A stretch of 64,000 nucleotides of DNA from Fratercula arctica. Its lineage: Eukaryota > Chordata > Aves > Charadriiformes > Alcidae. Shown one piece after another: positions 1-12,000 of the stretch. The translations under genes and the position numbers were made by a program. The notes below the pieces were generated by a model. The model searched no databases, was not told the DNA's origin, and worked only from the letters and a program-made list of their open reading frames with translations. Every line of letters begins with the position of its first letter. The stretch's first letter is position 1. Where the stretch lies: contig CANTUZ010000020.1 in NCBI GenBank assembly GCA_947846985.1, positions 4,541,959-4,605,958 on the forward strand, read 5' to 3'.

Positions 1-249
1 GGGGGATGCTACTACAAACGCCTGAGAGAGAGAGAGAGCAGAGCAGCTAAGGAGCCGTGCTTTCCCCTCCAGCGAGAAAAGCCAGGCAGGAGAAATCCCC
101 AGCCCAGCTGATTCCCAGGGGCACAGATGGAGCAGAAAACAAACCCCAGCCCCTGCCCGGCAGCCTCCAGGGGGATTACAGCCCCCACGCTGCCCATCTG
201 GGTTGATGTTTGCGCCCGATGACGCCAGGCCTGGCCGCGGAGCAGTGGT

Positions 250-306
250 GTGCACGGGTGTGCACACACACACACACGCACACGCACGCACACGCGTGTG
301 CACACA
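250..306. repeat. (CA)n microsatellite, interrupted
   Basis: Alternating purine/pyrimidine run of CA with CG and TG interruptions (ACACGCACACGCACGC type). It can adopt Z-DNA. Within the PLEKHA6 intron. Confidence 0.9.
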
Positions 307-2123
307 CAGCCCGGGGCACGGCGAGCCACGGCCGGCAGACGGGGGGATGCCGGTGCATCTTCCCCATGGCAGGGAGCAGCCCCGGGGAAGGGGGACATGG
401 CTACCAGCACCCTGGCAGCAGCCGGTGCAGCCGCTTCATCCCGGCAGCGCCAGGCGTGGAGCTCGCCCTCCTGCCTGCTCCTGCCCGTCCCTCCTCTCCC
501 TCGTCCCTCCTCTCCCTCATCCCCGCCAGCCCGGCGGCTGCTCCCGCCGGTTTCTATGGGAACTCGGCAGGAAAACATGGTTTCTAGCAAGGCCAGCACC
601 AGCCCCAGCAGCCCAAAGCCAGGCGGCGAGCGGCCCCGTCACCGGGTTTGCCTTGGGGACCACTGCGCCTGGCCTTGCCCAGGAGGGCAGGGACCCCTCG
701 CTGCCCCCCTCTCCCCGAGGGGACAGACAGGGATATGGGCAGGGTGATGGGGTGCTCAGAAGCAGGATGGCGCTGGTGGCCCGGCACAGTGGGATGGTTG
801 CCATAGCCCACCGGGCTCCCCAGCATGGGCTGGGGGGGCTGGGGCTGCTCCCCCCCAGCAGGGTCCAGCCAAGTCAGTCAGCGACCGGCCAGAGGGGACG
901 GGGTTTGCGGTTGCCATGTGATTTTTAGCAGACGCTCAAGAATTTTAATGCCTCGGCCACCCCATCTCCGGGAGTCCTAATCCCGGCTCTGGCTCCCAGA
1001 GGGGCTGGCTCGGGGTGGGCAACCGGGACGGATGTCCCCTGGCCATGGCTCCTGCCAGGCGGAGGAGGGAAGGGGGCTCCCCCAGGGCCACGCAGGGAAA
1101 GGGACAAGAGGGATTGGTGCAGATCGGAGCGGGACAGGAGCTCTCCTTTCCCCATGAGGAAATGCCAGCGGGGTTCAGAAGAAGGAATCAGAGGGGCTGC
1201 ATGCACAGACACAGCGTGTGCACACGCGTGTGCACGGCTGTGCACCACAGGACGAGCCATACTGGGAGCGACGGTGCGGCAAAGCAGCGGTCCCAGCTCC
1301 TGCTCTGTGCTCGGCCCGGGGGATGCACAGCGGGATGCACAGCGGGATGCAGACGCTCTTGACGTGGAGAAGTGGGAGAAACCAACGGGTGCTGCTGATT
1401 GCCGGTTGCAGAGCAGCACGCAGCACCGCAAACAGCCTCGCCTGCCTGGAAGGACACCTCCCCCAGCAAATGCCACCCTGGTCACCTCCGTGCCCAGTCC
1501 CTGGCAGGCCTCCCTGCACCCCTCCACACCCTGGGATGGCCACGCAAACCCTCCCAGACGCAGCTTCCCTCCTGCCTCCCTGCACGGAGGGATTATACAG
1601 CCGCTCCAGCAGCCATCTGGAGGGGGGGAGCCGTCCCCCCCGCACCCAAGGGACCGCGGCACACGTCACAGGCAGGGTGGCGGGGCCAGGCGGTATGGAT
1701 CGAACCGTGTACACGGGGACTCGGCCCTCCCACGCCACAGCACGGCCCTGGGAGGATGGCAAAGACCCCACCAAGGGGTGATGGAGGGGCTGGACCTCCC
1801 TCTGCAGAGGGGCACGGCGGCCGGAGCTGGGGTCCCCACTAAATCCTGGGGGGGATGGCACAGGGTGGCCAATCCATCCCCTTCCGCTGGGGTTTAATAG
1901 ACTTGTGGCGTATTTAACATGCCCCATCATGTGATGAATCAGACCCTGTTCCTTCAGATCTCACAGCGGTGCAACAAAGCTGCGATTGACTGCTTGGGGA
2001 AGTGGCTGCGGCTCGCGCGCCGTCTCCGGCACCGCCAGACACCTCGATGCAGGGGGGGCCAAGCAAGAACAGCATCTCGCAGGCGACACGCATCCCCGAG
2101 GCGGTTCGCCCTTGCTCTCTGCT

Positions 2124-2154
2124 GAGGAGGAGGAGGAGGAGGAGGAGGAGGAGG
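2124..2154. repeat. (GGA)n microsatellite
   Basis: About ten perfect GGA triplets on the plus strand, a homopurine run inside the PLEKHA6 intron. Confidence 0.9.
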
Positions 2155-2964
2155 CTGGCTCTCCGCTAACAAGCAGGCAGCCAGGCGGGAGCAGCGAAGC
2201 CCAGGGAAACGCTCAGGTCGCCGGGAAGTGCCAGACGACATCTCGGGCTCCATCCATCACAGCCCGTCCTGGCTGTCACCTCAGCAAAGCGCTCAGCCAC
2301 AGGGACCAGCCCCCCATGCAGGGCTGCGGGGGGGTCTGGCCCATCTGAGCCCCCAGCCGCGATCATGGGAGGCTTGGGGGTGCTGAGCAAGGGCTCCAAA
2401 AGCCGCCTCTTTCCCGAAGGTTTGGGGGTGCTGAGCCAGGGCTGCAAAAGCCGGGTTTCTCCCAAAGGCTTGGTGCTGCCCGCCTGTGCACAGAGCGGGG
2501 TCCGAGCCCGGGGGACCCCAGCCTGCAGCCGCGGGGTCCAGGGACAGGAGCCAGCACACAGCACACAAACACACCGCGGGGACAGCTCTGGGGGTCCCCA
2601 CGCCTCACCGAACACACCGCAAGAGGGGCAGGGGGGTGCAGGGGGAGCCCGGCCCCCCTGCGGGGTCTGCAGCGCACCCCGCTCTGTCCACGGCGAATCC
2701 CGGGGGGGCTGGGACCCCCCCCCGGCTGGAGCACAGGTCCCCTTCACCCTCCCCTAAGAAAACAACCCCTGCACAGCTCGCTCCCCCCCCCCCCCGCCTG
2801 CCCCATGGCACACGTCCGCGGTGGGGAAATGCTCTGCCACCCCGCATCGCCCGGCGAGGAGGAAGAGGAGGAGGAAGGGAGCCGCGCTGGAGGCACTCAC
2901 CGTGCGGGGCGGGCATGGTCCGGGTCCCCCCCGCTGCCTACGGCCGCAGCATCCTCCCGGCCAG

Positions 2965-3019
2965 CCCCAGCCCGAGCCGGAGCCGCAGCCCGAGCCCCAG
3001 CCGGAGCCGGAGCCGGAGC
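2965..3019. repeat. GAGCCG/CAGCCC-type hexamer repeat
   Basis: Degenerate hexamer tract with units such as GAGCCG and CAGCCC, about nine copies, strongly C+G. It makes Pro/Glu or Ala/Gly repeats in all frames, which explains open frames across it. Intronic. Confidence 0.8.
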
Positions 3020-3265
3020 TGGGCATGCTCGGGGGCCGCCGAGCGGCACGTGATGCCGGGCTGGCACCGAGCACGGCGGGGGGGGGCCCTTCCTGCCGCC
3101 CCCGCTCTGCCGCCCCCCCGCGCTCTCACCCTCGGCATCACCCCGGGGGTGTGAGGGGGAAGCGCACCGCCCTCCTCCAGCATCACCTGGGGGGGAGCCG
3201 CCACCGTGCTGCCCTCCCTGCAGCACTTGGAGGGGGGGGCTGGACCACACTGTCCCCCCCGCACA

Positions 3266-3625
3266 CCCCCCTGCATCCCTGGGGGAGCAACTTGGACCGT
3301 GCTGCTAGCCTGCATCCCTTGGGGGTTGCAGCCCGCACCGCGCTCCCCCCTGCATCCCAACATCAGGGGGGACAGCCTGGACCACGCTCCCCCCTGCATC
3401 CCAGCATCGGGGGGGACAGCCTGTACCGTGCTCCCCCCTGCATCCCAGCATTGGGGGGACAGCCTGGACCACACTCCCCCCTGCATCCCAGCATCAAGGG
3501 GACAGCCTGGACCACGCTCCCCCCTGCATCCCAGCATTGGGGGGATAGCCCACACCACACTCCCCCCTGCATCCCAGCATCGGGGGGACAGCCTGTACCG
3601 TTCTCTCCCCTGCATCCCACATCTC
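3266..3625. repeat. 43-bp minisatellite, about 8 copies
   Basis: Units begin CCTGCATCCCAGCATCGG, continue with GGGGACAGCCTG, and end in ACCACGCTCCCC. The last six are closely related; the first two are diverged and shorter. Unit length is about 43 bp, so reading frame shifts between copies and the repeat is non-coding. In the PLEKHA6 intron. Confidence 0.9.
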
Positions 3626-6536
3626 TCAGGGCAGGGGAGCCCATCGGTTCCCAGCCAGGCCCATGGGACCCCCCACAGTGGGTCAGGCAGCACCCCCAGG
3701 CTCTGCACCCCAGGGAGAGCTGCCCGCAGGGAGAGGATGCAGCACCCGGAGGACGGGCAGCAAAACAGCTCAACAACCACAGCTTGTTCTCTGGTGGCAC
3801 AAAGGCCACCGCTCGGTCTGTGCCAAGGGCCAGCAATGGCCCCGGCAGGGCTGGCAGGACCCTTCCCCAGCCCTGCCCAGGCACCCAGCGCTGGCCCGGT
3901 GGCAGGGTGACTCCCAGGCTGCAGAGCCAGGCGCTCGCAGAGGCGCTGGGGAGCTGCAAACTCCAGCCCTACAGCAATGGCACCGTGCCCTGATCTATGG
4001 CACTGCCCTACTTCTGCCTGTCAGAGCTGACAGCCACCATGGCCGGCACCCTGCCCGCACCCAGCTGGAGGCTCAGACCCCGCAGTCCACAGGGACCCTT
4101 CCTCCTCCTCCCCCGAGCTGGCGTGGGCTCTCCAGGAAGAAAAAACTGGCAGCTGCCCTTGATCCTATAATCCCCCCATGAGCCACACGGCATTAGGGGC
4201 TGGGGAGGGGGCTGGCTTTCACTGGATGCTCTTCATCCTGCATCTCTCCCTCCTTCCCCTCCCCAGCAATGGCAAGATTCTCCCTCCCCTCCCTCCCTGC
4301 CAGCCCACAGCAGAGGGACCCCCGCATCCCCAAAGTTACACGCTGTGCCTGCCCATCGTTCCCTCTCCAAGGTCACCGTCCCCAGCCACTCCGCAGGCAG
4401 CGGGGACCCATTGGGGCAGCTCTACCCCCCACTGCCCTCCTGCCACCCAGGAGAGCCCTGAAAGCTGCAAAACAGCCTGGGGAGCCCATGAGCAACTGAG
4501 GAGCTGTGGTGCTTTCTGGGGAGCCCCCCCAGCCTAGCCTGGCAGCTCTAAGCACCAGGAGAGAAGGGTGCAGCCGTGTCTGTTCCCCAGAGAGGTTGGG
4601 GGGCTGGTTGTTCCCTACCCCCTCGCACAGACAAGATGTGCCTGGTGCTGCCACGTCGGCTCCTGGTTGCATCTCAGCCTGAAGGCACAGACACAGAAGA
4701 GAGCTGGAGACAGGAGTGGGGTGAAAAAGAGCCCTTTTACCGGCGGTGCTTCCCCGCAGGAGCACCCAGCCGGGCCGTGGGGATGGGTGCTGCCCTCCCG
4801 CCCCCGTGCCTGGTACTGGTGGGAGGGTGGCCAGCATCGCAGAGAGCCAGCGGGTCCCTTCCCCGCAGCTGGGCCCTGCACACGTGTGCGGCAACGTGCA
4901 GGGCATGCACCGCTGCGCCAGCCTCAATGCCACCTGGTGGGTGCTGTCGCAAAGGCAGGAGCCAGCACAGCCTGCCACAGCCAGGGCTGGGGGGAGCAGC
5001 TGCCAGTTGGAGCCCCCCATCTCCAGCCCGGACCTTCTCCTTGCCCGGCGGCGGTGTTCCCAGCTGGCAGGGTGCACAGGGAACCAGGAGCATGGATAAT
5101 ACCAGCACGCAGTGATACCCAGCTGTGGGAGAAGAGGGTCGCTGCCATGGAGGAGCATCGCAGACGTGCTGCAGACGCGCAGCTCCAGCCTGACCGGGGG
5201 GTTCGCCACCGCAGCCCTTGCCCAGCCAGCCCCCCTCTCAGCCACGTTTGTGGCTGCGCAACTCCAGCACGGGGCTGATTCAAGGACACCTTGGCTCTGC
5301 TCTGCAGATTAGACCGGATAATCCCGGTGCTTTCCTCCAGCCCACCTTGGGATCTTTGCTCTTGCTGGGTTTACTGCCGTCTGAGCACACAGAGAAACCA
5401 GATAGGGACGGGCTCAAAGATCCCGACTGGAACACTCTCCGCCAGCAGGACCTGGAGCCCCGCGCCAGGCGAGGCGAGACGGCGGCAGCCTGCAGCTCAG
5501 CCTGTCTAGACACCACCATCACCCCGCCGGGGTCCCAGTCCCCGTACTGGAGGCAGGGAGGGGGCAAGAAGCAATGGGAAACCACCCGCTGGGATGAACC
5601 GAGGCTCTCGGAGTGACGCCTCGGGCCAGATCCTCACTGAGTTACTCTCCTGTTGCATTCGCCCCGGCGAGCGCAGCCAGCTCTGCGGTGCCTGCCCCAG
5701 GCACTGCGTGCCCTGGGGACCCTCTGCACCACTGAGCTCCCTCCCACAAGGGCTGGGTGCCGCAGGGCCCTGGGGAAAGTCCCCACTGGGCTCCGGGGGA
5801 CCTGTCCCTGAGGGATGAGGCAGGGTGGGGGGCTGGCTGTCTCACCCACGCCACCCTGGAGCTGCTGGAGCCCTTAGAAGAGGCATTTGCATCTGAAACG
5901 GTAACTTGGCACAGGAGTTGCCTTGTGTGCAGGGACGGGGCGAGATTCACCTGTCCCAGTAGCACCGGTTGCAGGATCCAGGTGTGGGACGTAGCCCAGA
6001 GCTGGGACTGGTCCCTGCTAACCGCGTACGGGGACTGCCACGGCCACGCAGGGACAGGTAGCCCCAGCCTGGCCTCGCTGTGCTGTGCTGGGATGAGCTT
6101 TAGCCCTCTGCCAAAGCCCGAGGACGCAGGGCTCGCTCACCACAGCATCCAAGCAGCTCCTGAGACGTGGCCCAGCACATGCCTACCAAACCAGGTTCGT
6201 CCAGCTGTTGGGACCACCACAGCCACGACCACAGCAGTATGGGATGAGCCACAGCAGGGCCACGGGCACCCACCCAAACCTCGGCACGCACCAGCAGCAC
6301 AGGTCCTGGCCCCATCCTCCAGCAACCGCTGTGCTTCAAAGCCTCCCAAACCACATCTTCACTGCCCTGGTCCTCCACCAGGCTGGATCGGCGCAGCCCG
6401 TGCTGCGCTCGCCAGGATTTTGGCAGCGGTTGCCTCTGGGCAGAGACAAGCCCAGGGAGCAGCACCCTCCGAGGGTGCAATGGCGCCGGCGGGAAGGAGG
6501 GTGAAGCTTGTCCCCCCCCAGCCCCTTCTCACTTAC

Positions 6537-7777
6537 TTGATGAAGTAGAAGCCCCCGTGCAGCGTGGTGTCCACCTCCCAGCCTCGGGGCAGCCCTGGAA
6601 GGACAGGGCAGAAGCAGCGGTCACCTTCCCTCACCCCGCGCAGCCCCTGCCCTCCCCTCCCTGCTGCAGGCTGGGATGTTGCCCAAAGGATCTGCCGCCG
6701 GACAGTTGGCAATGCTCGGCGTTGCACCGAGGGCCCGCTTCACCAGGAGGCAACCATGGAGGAGACCCCCCCTTTGCAGGAGGCAGCACTAGAGAGGGGC
6801 AGGAGCTCACGGGCAGGGAGCCACGGGATGATGGTGGCACTCGTGGGGTGCTGCATCCTGCCGTGGTTGGCTCTCACACTCTCAAACTGCGTTTTTAAAG
6901 CAGCTTGGGTCCCCTCCTCATCAGTGACAGGTCTCAGAGACTGCAGGGAGTCTCTGTGAGGAAGGGGACTCCTAAAAGCCCCCTGAGAACACCTCTCCAG
7001 CGAGAAACCCCAGGCCCCAGAGATGCAGCACCGCCTCGGGCATCGTTTGAAGTCCCCCAACCCTCCCCAGCTGCAAGGCAGCTCCTGCTCGCTCAGCTTT
7101 TTGGGGTCTCTGGGGCATTTCTGGAGGATTTCACCCCACACCTCCAGGATCCGATCAGTGTCCGGGAAGAGCAGAGGGCAAACGCTGAGACCCAGGAACA
7201 GTCCCTTACCGGCGCAGGAGAAGTGCCCGCTCTGGATGGAGTAGCCCGTGCCGGGGTGCACCCAGCTGGTGGACTTGGTCTCATCGCTGTGAAAGACAAG
7301 GAGCGGGGCTGTCAGCACCCGGGGAGGCAGGGGGGGCGGGGGGAGCAGGGAGCCCCTTCCCATTGCTGGGAAAGGGTGTTTGCAACACGGGCAACTTTTC
7401 CAGCCAAAGGAATGGAAGGAGAGGATTTTAGGTCCAGAAGGGAACAGCATCCATCAGGCCGGGACAGCGGTGAGCCCCAGGGAGAGAGAAGTGGGGGGAA
7501 AGGAGAGATGACCGTGTGTGATAGAAAAGCAGCCAGACACAGACGCTTGCAGCAGGGGGTACCCCTTGTTCCCAGCCCGGACTAAGCCCCCCACTCCCTG
7601 TAGCCCCCCCCAAGCCACGCACCCGGCTCCCCCCGCACCCCATCTTAACCCCCGTCCCCGCGGCAGCCCCCACTGTGGCCAGGCAGGACCGTACTTGATG
7701 AAGAAGATGCGCCCGTCCCCGCAGACGCCGTAGGTCCACCTGCCCGGCAGGTCCAGCCAGTCGATGTCCTCTGCCAT
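6537..7777 (-). CDS. PLEKHA6: PLEKHA6, first three coding exons (tandem WW domains), partial
   Basis: Three minus-strand exons join in frame: 7695-7777 (ATG at 7777-7775), 7210-7286 and 6537-6594. Each is bounded by GT/AG (donors GTACGG, GTAAGG, GTAAGT), and phases 2, 1, 2 fit. The product starts MAEDIDWLDLPGRWTYGV; exon 2 gives NDETKSTSWVHPGTG, completing a WW domain, and exon 3 (LPRGWEVDTTLHGGFYFI) opens a second. Tandem WW domains before a PH domain are typical of PLEKHA5/6/7, adaptors at cell junctions and cytoskeleton. PLEKHA6 is chosen because PPP1R15B, PIK3C2B and MDM4 follow in the order known from mammals. The second WW domain, PH domain and coiled-coil part must lie left of the window; no matching exon was seen in 1-6536. 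The transcription start is not defined. A PLEKHA5/7-like paralogue is the alternative, made unlikely by synteny. Confidence 0.85.
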
Positions 7778-8119
7778 GGGGACGGCGGTTGGGGGGGGGG
7801 ACAACACTGGGGCGCAGAAGCAACCCCACGCCGCGTGGAGGGACGGCACCCGGCTCGGGAAGCGCCCAACAACTGCCGGTCCCCCTCGGGAGCAAACACT
7901 TGCTCAGCTCAGACCTTCCACCCAGGCTCTGTTTGCGGCAAATAACCCAGGAGGGAGGGAAAGAAAAAAAAAGAATCCCAACCAAACCCATCGACTTAAC
8001 CCCCTGGGAGCCGGGCTGCCACCCCGCCTGCGAGCCGGGGTTCAGAGGGCATCCTCCCAGCACGGCTCTCCCAGTGACTCTTCGGGGCTAGCCCGTCACA
8101 GCTTCCTCCACTGCCTACT

Positions 8120-8345
8120 CGGTGTAATTACCGTCAATTAACTCGGGGTGAGTAATTATGGCGTTGTTACTTCCCTCTCCTGTTCGTTTTAAACAATGTC
8201 AAATTCTTCTCCCCGTCTGATCTCGCAGCCAAGCCGAGGCAGTATGTAGGGCACCCTGATGATTATCTGCAGCGCTTTCGGAGCTACCCAATGGGTATTT
8301 TCTCTCTGCTTGTTCTTAGCCGTCAATTAAATGTCTTTTAAGGGA
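8120..8345. promoter_or_regulatory. AT-rich TAATTA-containing segment, candidate enhancer
   Basis: In otherwise GC-rich DNA, this stretch holds several homeodomain-type cores: TAATTA at about 8124 and 8153, and CAATTAA at about 8134 and 8323. It lies about 350-550 bp upstream of the first PLEKHA6 coding exon. Only composition and motif clustering support it, so the call is weak. Confidence 0.25.
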
Positions 8346-11300
8346 AAAGGTGGGGTCTGGGAGGCACCTGGGCTGGGCGACTGCGAAGGCGGCGATTGCC
8401 CTTGTGTCCCAGCGGTGACTTTGCAAAGCTTGTCCTGGCACAAGGGGAAAGCTGCTGGTTCAGGAGAGGCTTGAGAGGTGGAAAGGAAGGAGCTGGTCCC
8501 CACAGCAGGGAGGAAGGGGCTGGCCCCGCCGAGCTGAAGCACAATCCCCACATCAGAGCAGTTCCCTGGCAGGATTTGGGGAAACCAGTTCACCCGAAGC
8601 CTCGGGAAGGCTCTTCCTATGGTTCTTTGAACGACTGGGTAGGAAAAACACGTCTGGTTAGTGCCAGCGAGCCTGTCGGGAGAGCATCCGATGGGACCCC
8701 GGCGTAGCAGGGAGCAGTGCCGTGGTCCTGGGCATCAGTTCCATGTCGTGGGAGAAACCCTTGGCTGCAAACCGCGGGCCAAGCTCGTGTCCTGCCTGTG
8801 CCGGGGATGCAGCTTCAGGACAGCACAGCCCTCAAACCCCCACGGCTCGCCAGGATTACGTTATGCATTGGCTTTCTGAAAGATTGGGCTTTTTGCCTGG
8901 GTTTGGGCGGAACAGGGATAGCGTTCCCTCCCTGCCCCAGTTAGGTTACGGTCATGCTGGGGCGGATGGGGAGTTGCCACCTTTATCACGTTACCATCTG
9001 TGACCCCGGCTGCAGAGATAAACCTCAATCACCGCCCCATTAACCACCACCGGGACTCCCGGGGCTTTGATGGCACCATGTGCCCCGAGACTGGGGAGGT
9101 GACGGCGTGGTCCCGAGGGAGGCAGCTCTGCTTCCCCTGGCTCCGCAGCCACGCAGGGTCTGCACGCCGGAGCCAAACCACAACCAAGAAATCCCGGAGC
9201 TTAATTAATGCTCGTGGCCAAACCCCGGGAGCACCCGAGCAGCTCGACGCGGTGCTGCTTCAACCCAGGGACACTCAACCTGGGAGCCAGGACGCGCTGC
9301 CACTCACCTAAAATAGGCACCTGTGGACAAAGCTGCCACGTTAAACTCTTCCATTGTGGGTTTTTTGGGGAAAACCCCGATAGCCAGCCCTGGCCAAGGG
9401 ATGGCTTGTGGCACGTGCTGGCTCAAGGTAGAAATAGTTTTATAAAGTCAAACGCGGTGAGAGGTCTGCTCCTAAGCTGCCTTAATCCTATTTCAGCGCT
9501 GGGGGGGGGCACCGCAGGGATAACCATGACTGTTCTGGAGACACCGGGTCCTCCCGGTCACCCAGCCCCTGCCGCCGCTCACGGACGGGGGGTTCTTTAG
9601 GGGGAGCAGCCTCTGTCCCACATAACGGCTCACACACAGCGTTGATCAAACATTTTGGGGAGCCGGGTCTGCGAGCAGCTCCAGGCACCGCTCCCAAGAC
9701 TCCGCCGAGATCTCCCCATCGTAGAGCTTTCATGACTGAGCTTTCGAAACCGTCGCCGATCTATTGGTATAGACGTGAAATGGAAACCTGAAGAGACCCA
9801 GCAGCGAAGAAGCCCACCCTGCAGTCCCACCGGGGCGAGGAGCTCGCTCTGCAGCCCAGGGCAAAACCTCTCCCGTCACCCCGGGGCTATTCTGGCACAT
9901 ACCTGGAGGGTACGCGGGATCAGGGTCCACGCCAGATAAACTCATCTGATCCTAGAAGATTTCCTTCCTTCTCTAGTAACCCCCAGGGAGGGGTGCGTTT
10001 CCCTGACCACACGTATTCTCAGGGTCCCCCTCGCTTCTCTGCGGCAACCTCAGAGGACCACAAGGCACCGACTCCCCAGAAACGGCATCGGAAAGGAGAA
10101 GGAGCCGGTGCAGCCCCCGGGGTAAATAACGCCGAGGTTCTTGGAGGGCTTTGTAGGACCTTCAGCCAAGAATCCCAAGCAGCTCCAGGCTCCTTCCTGC
10201 CAGGTAAATAAATCAGCTTTTATTGCTTTCCACAAGAGAATTTTTTTCCCCCCTATTTCTTTATATCTTAATCCAATGGCAATTCAAAGGGGAAATACCA
10301 GCGGGGCTTTTTGTTTTCATTTGGTTTAAAATCCTTTTAAAAGCTCCTTGTTCACAACCACCCAGGTTAGGAAGGAAGGGGACAGCAAGCGGGCACACAC
10401 CGAGGTTTTCTTTGCAAAAACACCCATATTCAGTGTTTCTACTGAATCTGAATTCTACAGGTCCCAGGGAGGCTCCCGCAGCATCGGCCATCATCGGCCA
10501 TCGCAGCATGGCCACCACTGCCCCGTGCACCGTGTCCTTCCCTTAGTGGGGACCTTCCTTTAGTGTCCTTCCTTTGGTGGGGACACGGAGGGATGGGGAA
10601 GCCACCTGTCTCCCACGGGACCATCCTGAGAGCAGAAACCCACCAGAGGGGAAGTGGATTTGCGTCGGGATCGGGCACAGGGAGGAGATGGAGCTCAGCA
10701 GATGTATTTGCCACAGCAAAAACCAGCCATCTTCTGGAGATGCGTGGCCACTGGCGGTCCCGGTGGCACCAGGACACCCTTGTGTGTGAGAGGCTGGTTT
10801 GGGCAGAAGGGTTTTGCTTCCCGATGAGCCAGGAGCAGCCCGGCACCACGCTCCCCACGGAGCAGCCACCTCCTCCTCCACCCACGCAGCGCCGAGCCCT
10901 CGCTCCGAGCCGCGGTGGGACCGCGCGGAGAACAAAAGGCGAAGGGAGCGAAACACGCGGAAAAGGGCTGCGCCGGGGGAGCGGCGGCGTGACACCGGCA
11001 CCGCTGTGGCTTAGTTGCGGTCAGAGGGGACGTCTGGCCCCGGCTGCTGTGACACCCAGCTCCCGGCCCATCGTGGGTGACCTGCCCCACCGGGGAGGGC
11101 GAAGGAAGGGCCAGGAAGGTTCCTGCACGGAGCCCCGGTGGGTCAGACGTTAGGAATGTCACAAAACCGGGCCTTTCTGCACGGAAAGGGGTTGGTTATG
11201 GTGCACTTGTCCCACATTCGCCCAACCCGCCCCCACGCTCGCTGCGGAGCAAGGCGGCGCAGCACCTTCGGGCCACCGCGCAGGGTGGGTGGGAGGGGGC

Positions 11301-11520
11301 TCCGCGGGGACCCACTGGGCCAGAAGTGCCGCGGGGTGGCCGTGGCCCCCGGCAGCGTTGCCGGCTGCGAGTCCCGCGCTGCCGTACGGTTCTGGCACCA
11401 TCTCCTGGACAAAAGCTTCCCCAGAAACAAGACCAGAAATGCGCTTGCAGAGCGAGTCGGCCAGGGGTTTCCACCCGGCCCAACCTGATGCACCCCAAGA
11501 TGCGTCCAGCTTTGGAGCCC

Positions 11521-12000
11521 TCAGCACAGGAGAGACACGGAGCTGTTGGAGCGGGGCCAGAGGAGGCCCCAGAGATGCTGGGAGGGCTGGAGCCCCTCTG
11601 CTGTGGGGACAGGCTGAGAGAGCTGGGGGGGTTCAGCCTGGAGAAGAGAAGGCTCCGGGGAGACCTTCCAGCCCCTGCCAGTCCCTAAAGGGGCTCCAGG
11701 AAAGCTGGGGAGGGACTCTGGAGCAGGGAGGGGAGCCGTGGGACGAGGGGGAAGGGTTTCACACTGGAAGAGGGGAGATTTAGATGAGATCTGGGGAAGA
11801 AATTGTTTGCTGTGAGGGGGGGTGAGCCCCTGGCCCAGGTTGCCCAGAGAAGCTGTGGCTGCCCCATCCCTGGAGGGGTTCAAGGCCAGGTTGGACGGGG
11901 CTTGGAGCAACCTGGGCTGGTGGGAGGTGTCCCTGCCCAGGGCAGGGGGTGGCACTGGGTTGTCTTCAAGGTCCCTTCCAACCCAAACCACTCTATGATG
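11521..12000 (+). mobile_element. CR1 LINE 3' fragment (plus)
   Basis: A 5'-truncated CR1 element. It contains the typical blocks GGGCTGGAGCCCCTCTGCTG, TTCAGCCTGGAGAAGAGAAG and AGAAGCTGTGGCTGCCCCAT, then CCTTCCAACCCAAACCA and ends CTCTATGATG. It is very similar to the copies at 23726 and 36519. No reverse-transcriptase ORF is retained. Confidence 0.93.

Larger units (their letters stand above)
1..6536 (-). other. PLEKHA6 intron 3 (part), GC-rich, no exon seen
   Basis: After the donor at 6536 no further PLEKHA6 exon (the second WW half or the PH domain) is recognisable on the minus strand. The stretch is GC-rich and full of low-complexity DNA: a CA tract, a GGA tract, a GAGCCG-like hexamer tract and a 43-bp minisatellite. 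The long open frames here, such as 2821-3993 on the plus strand, come from high GC and tandem repeats, with no recognisable domain. Confidence 0.6.

Noticed and set aside
2821..3993. 390-codon plus-strand open frame
   Set aside because: Runs through the hexamer repeat and the 43-bp minisatellite in GC-rich intron DNA; no family motif and strong repeat bias.
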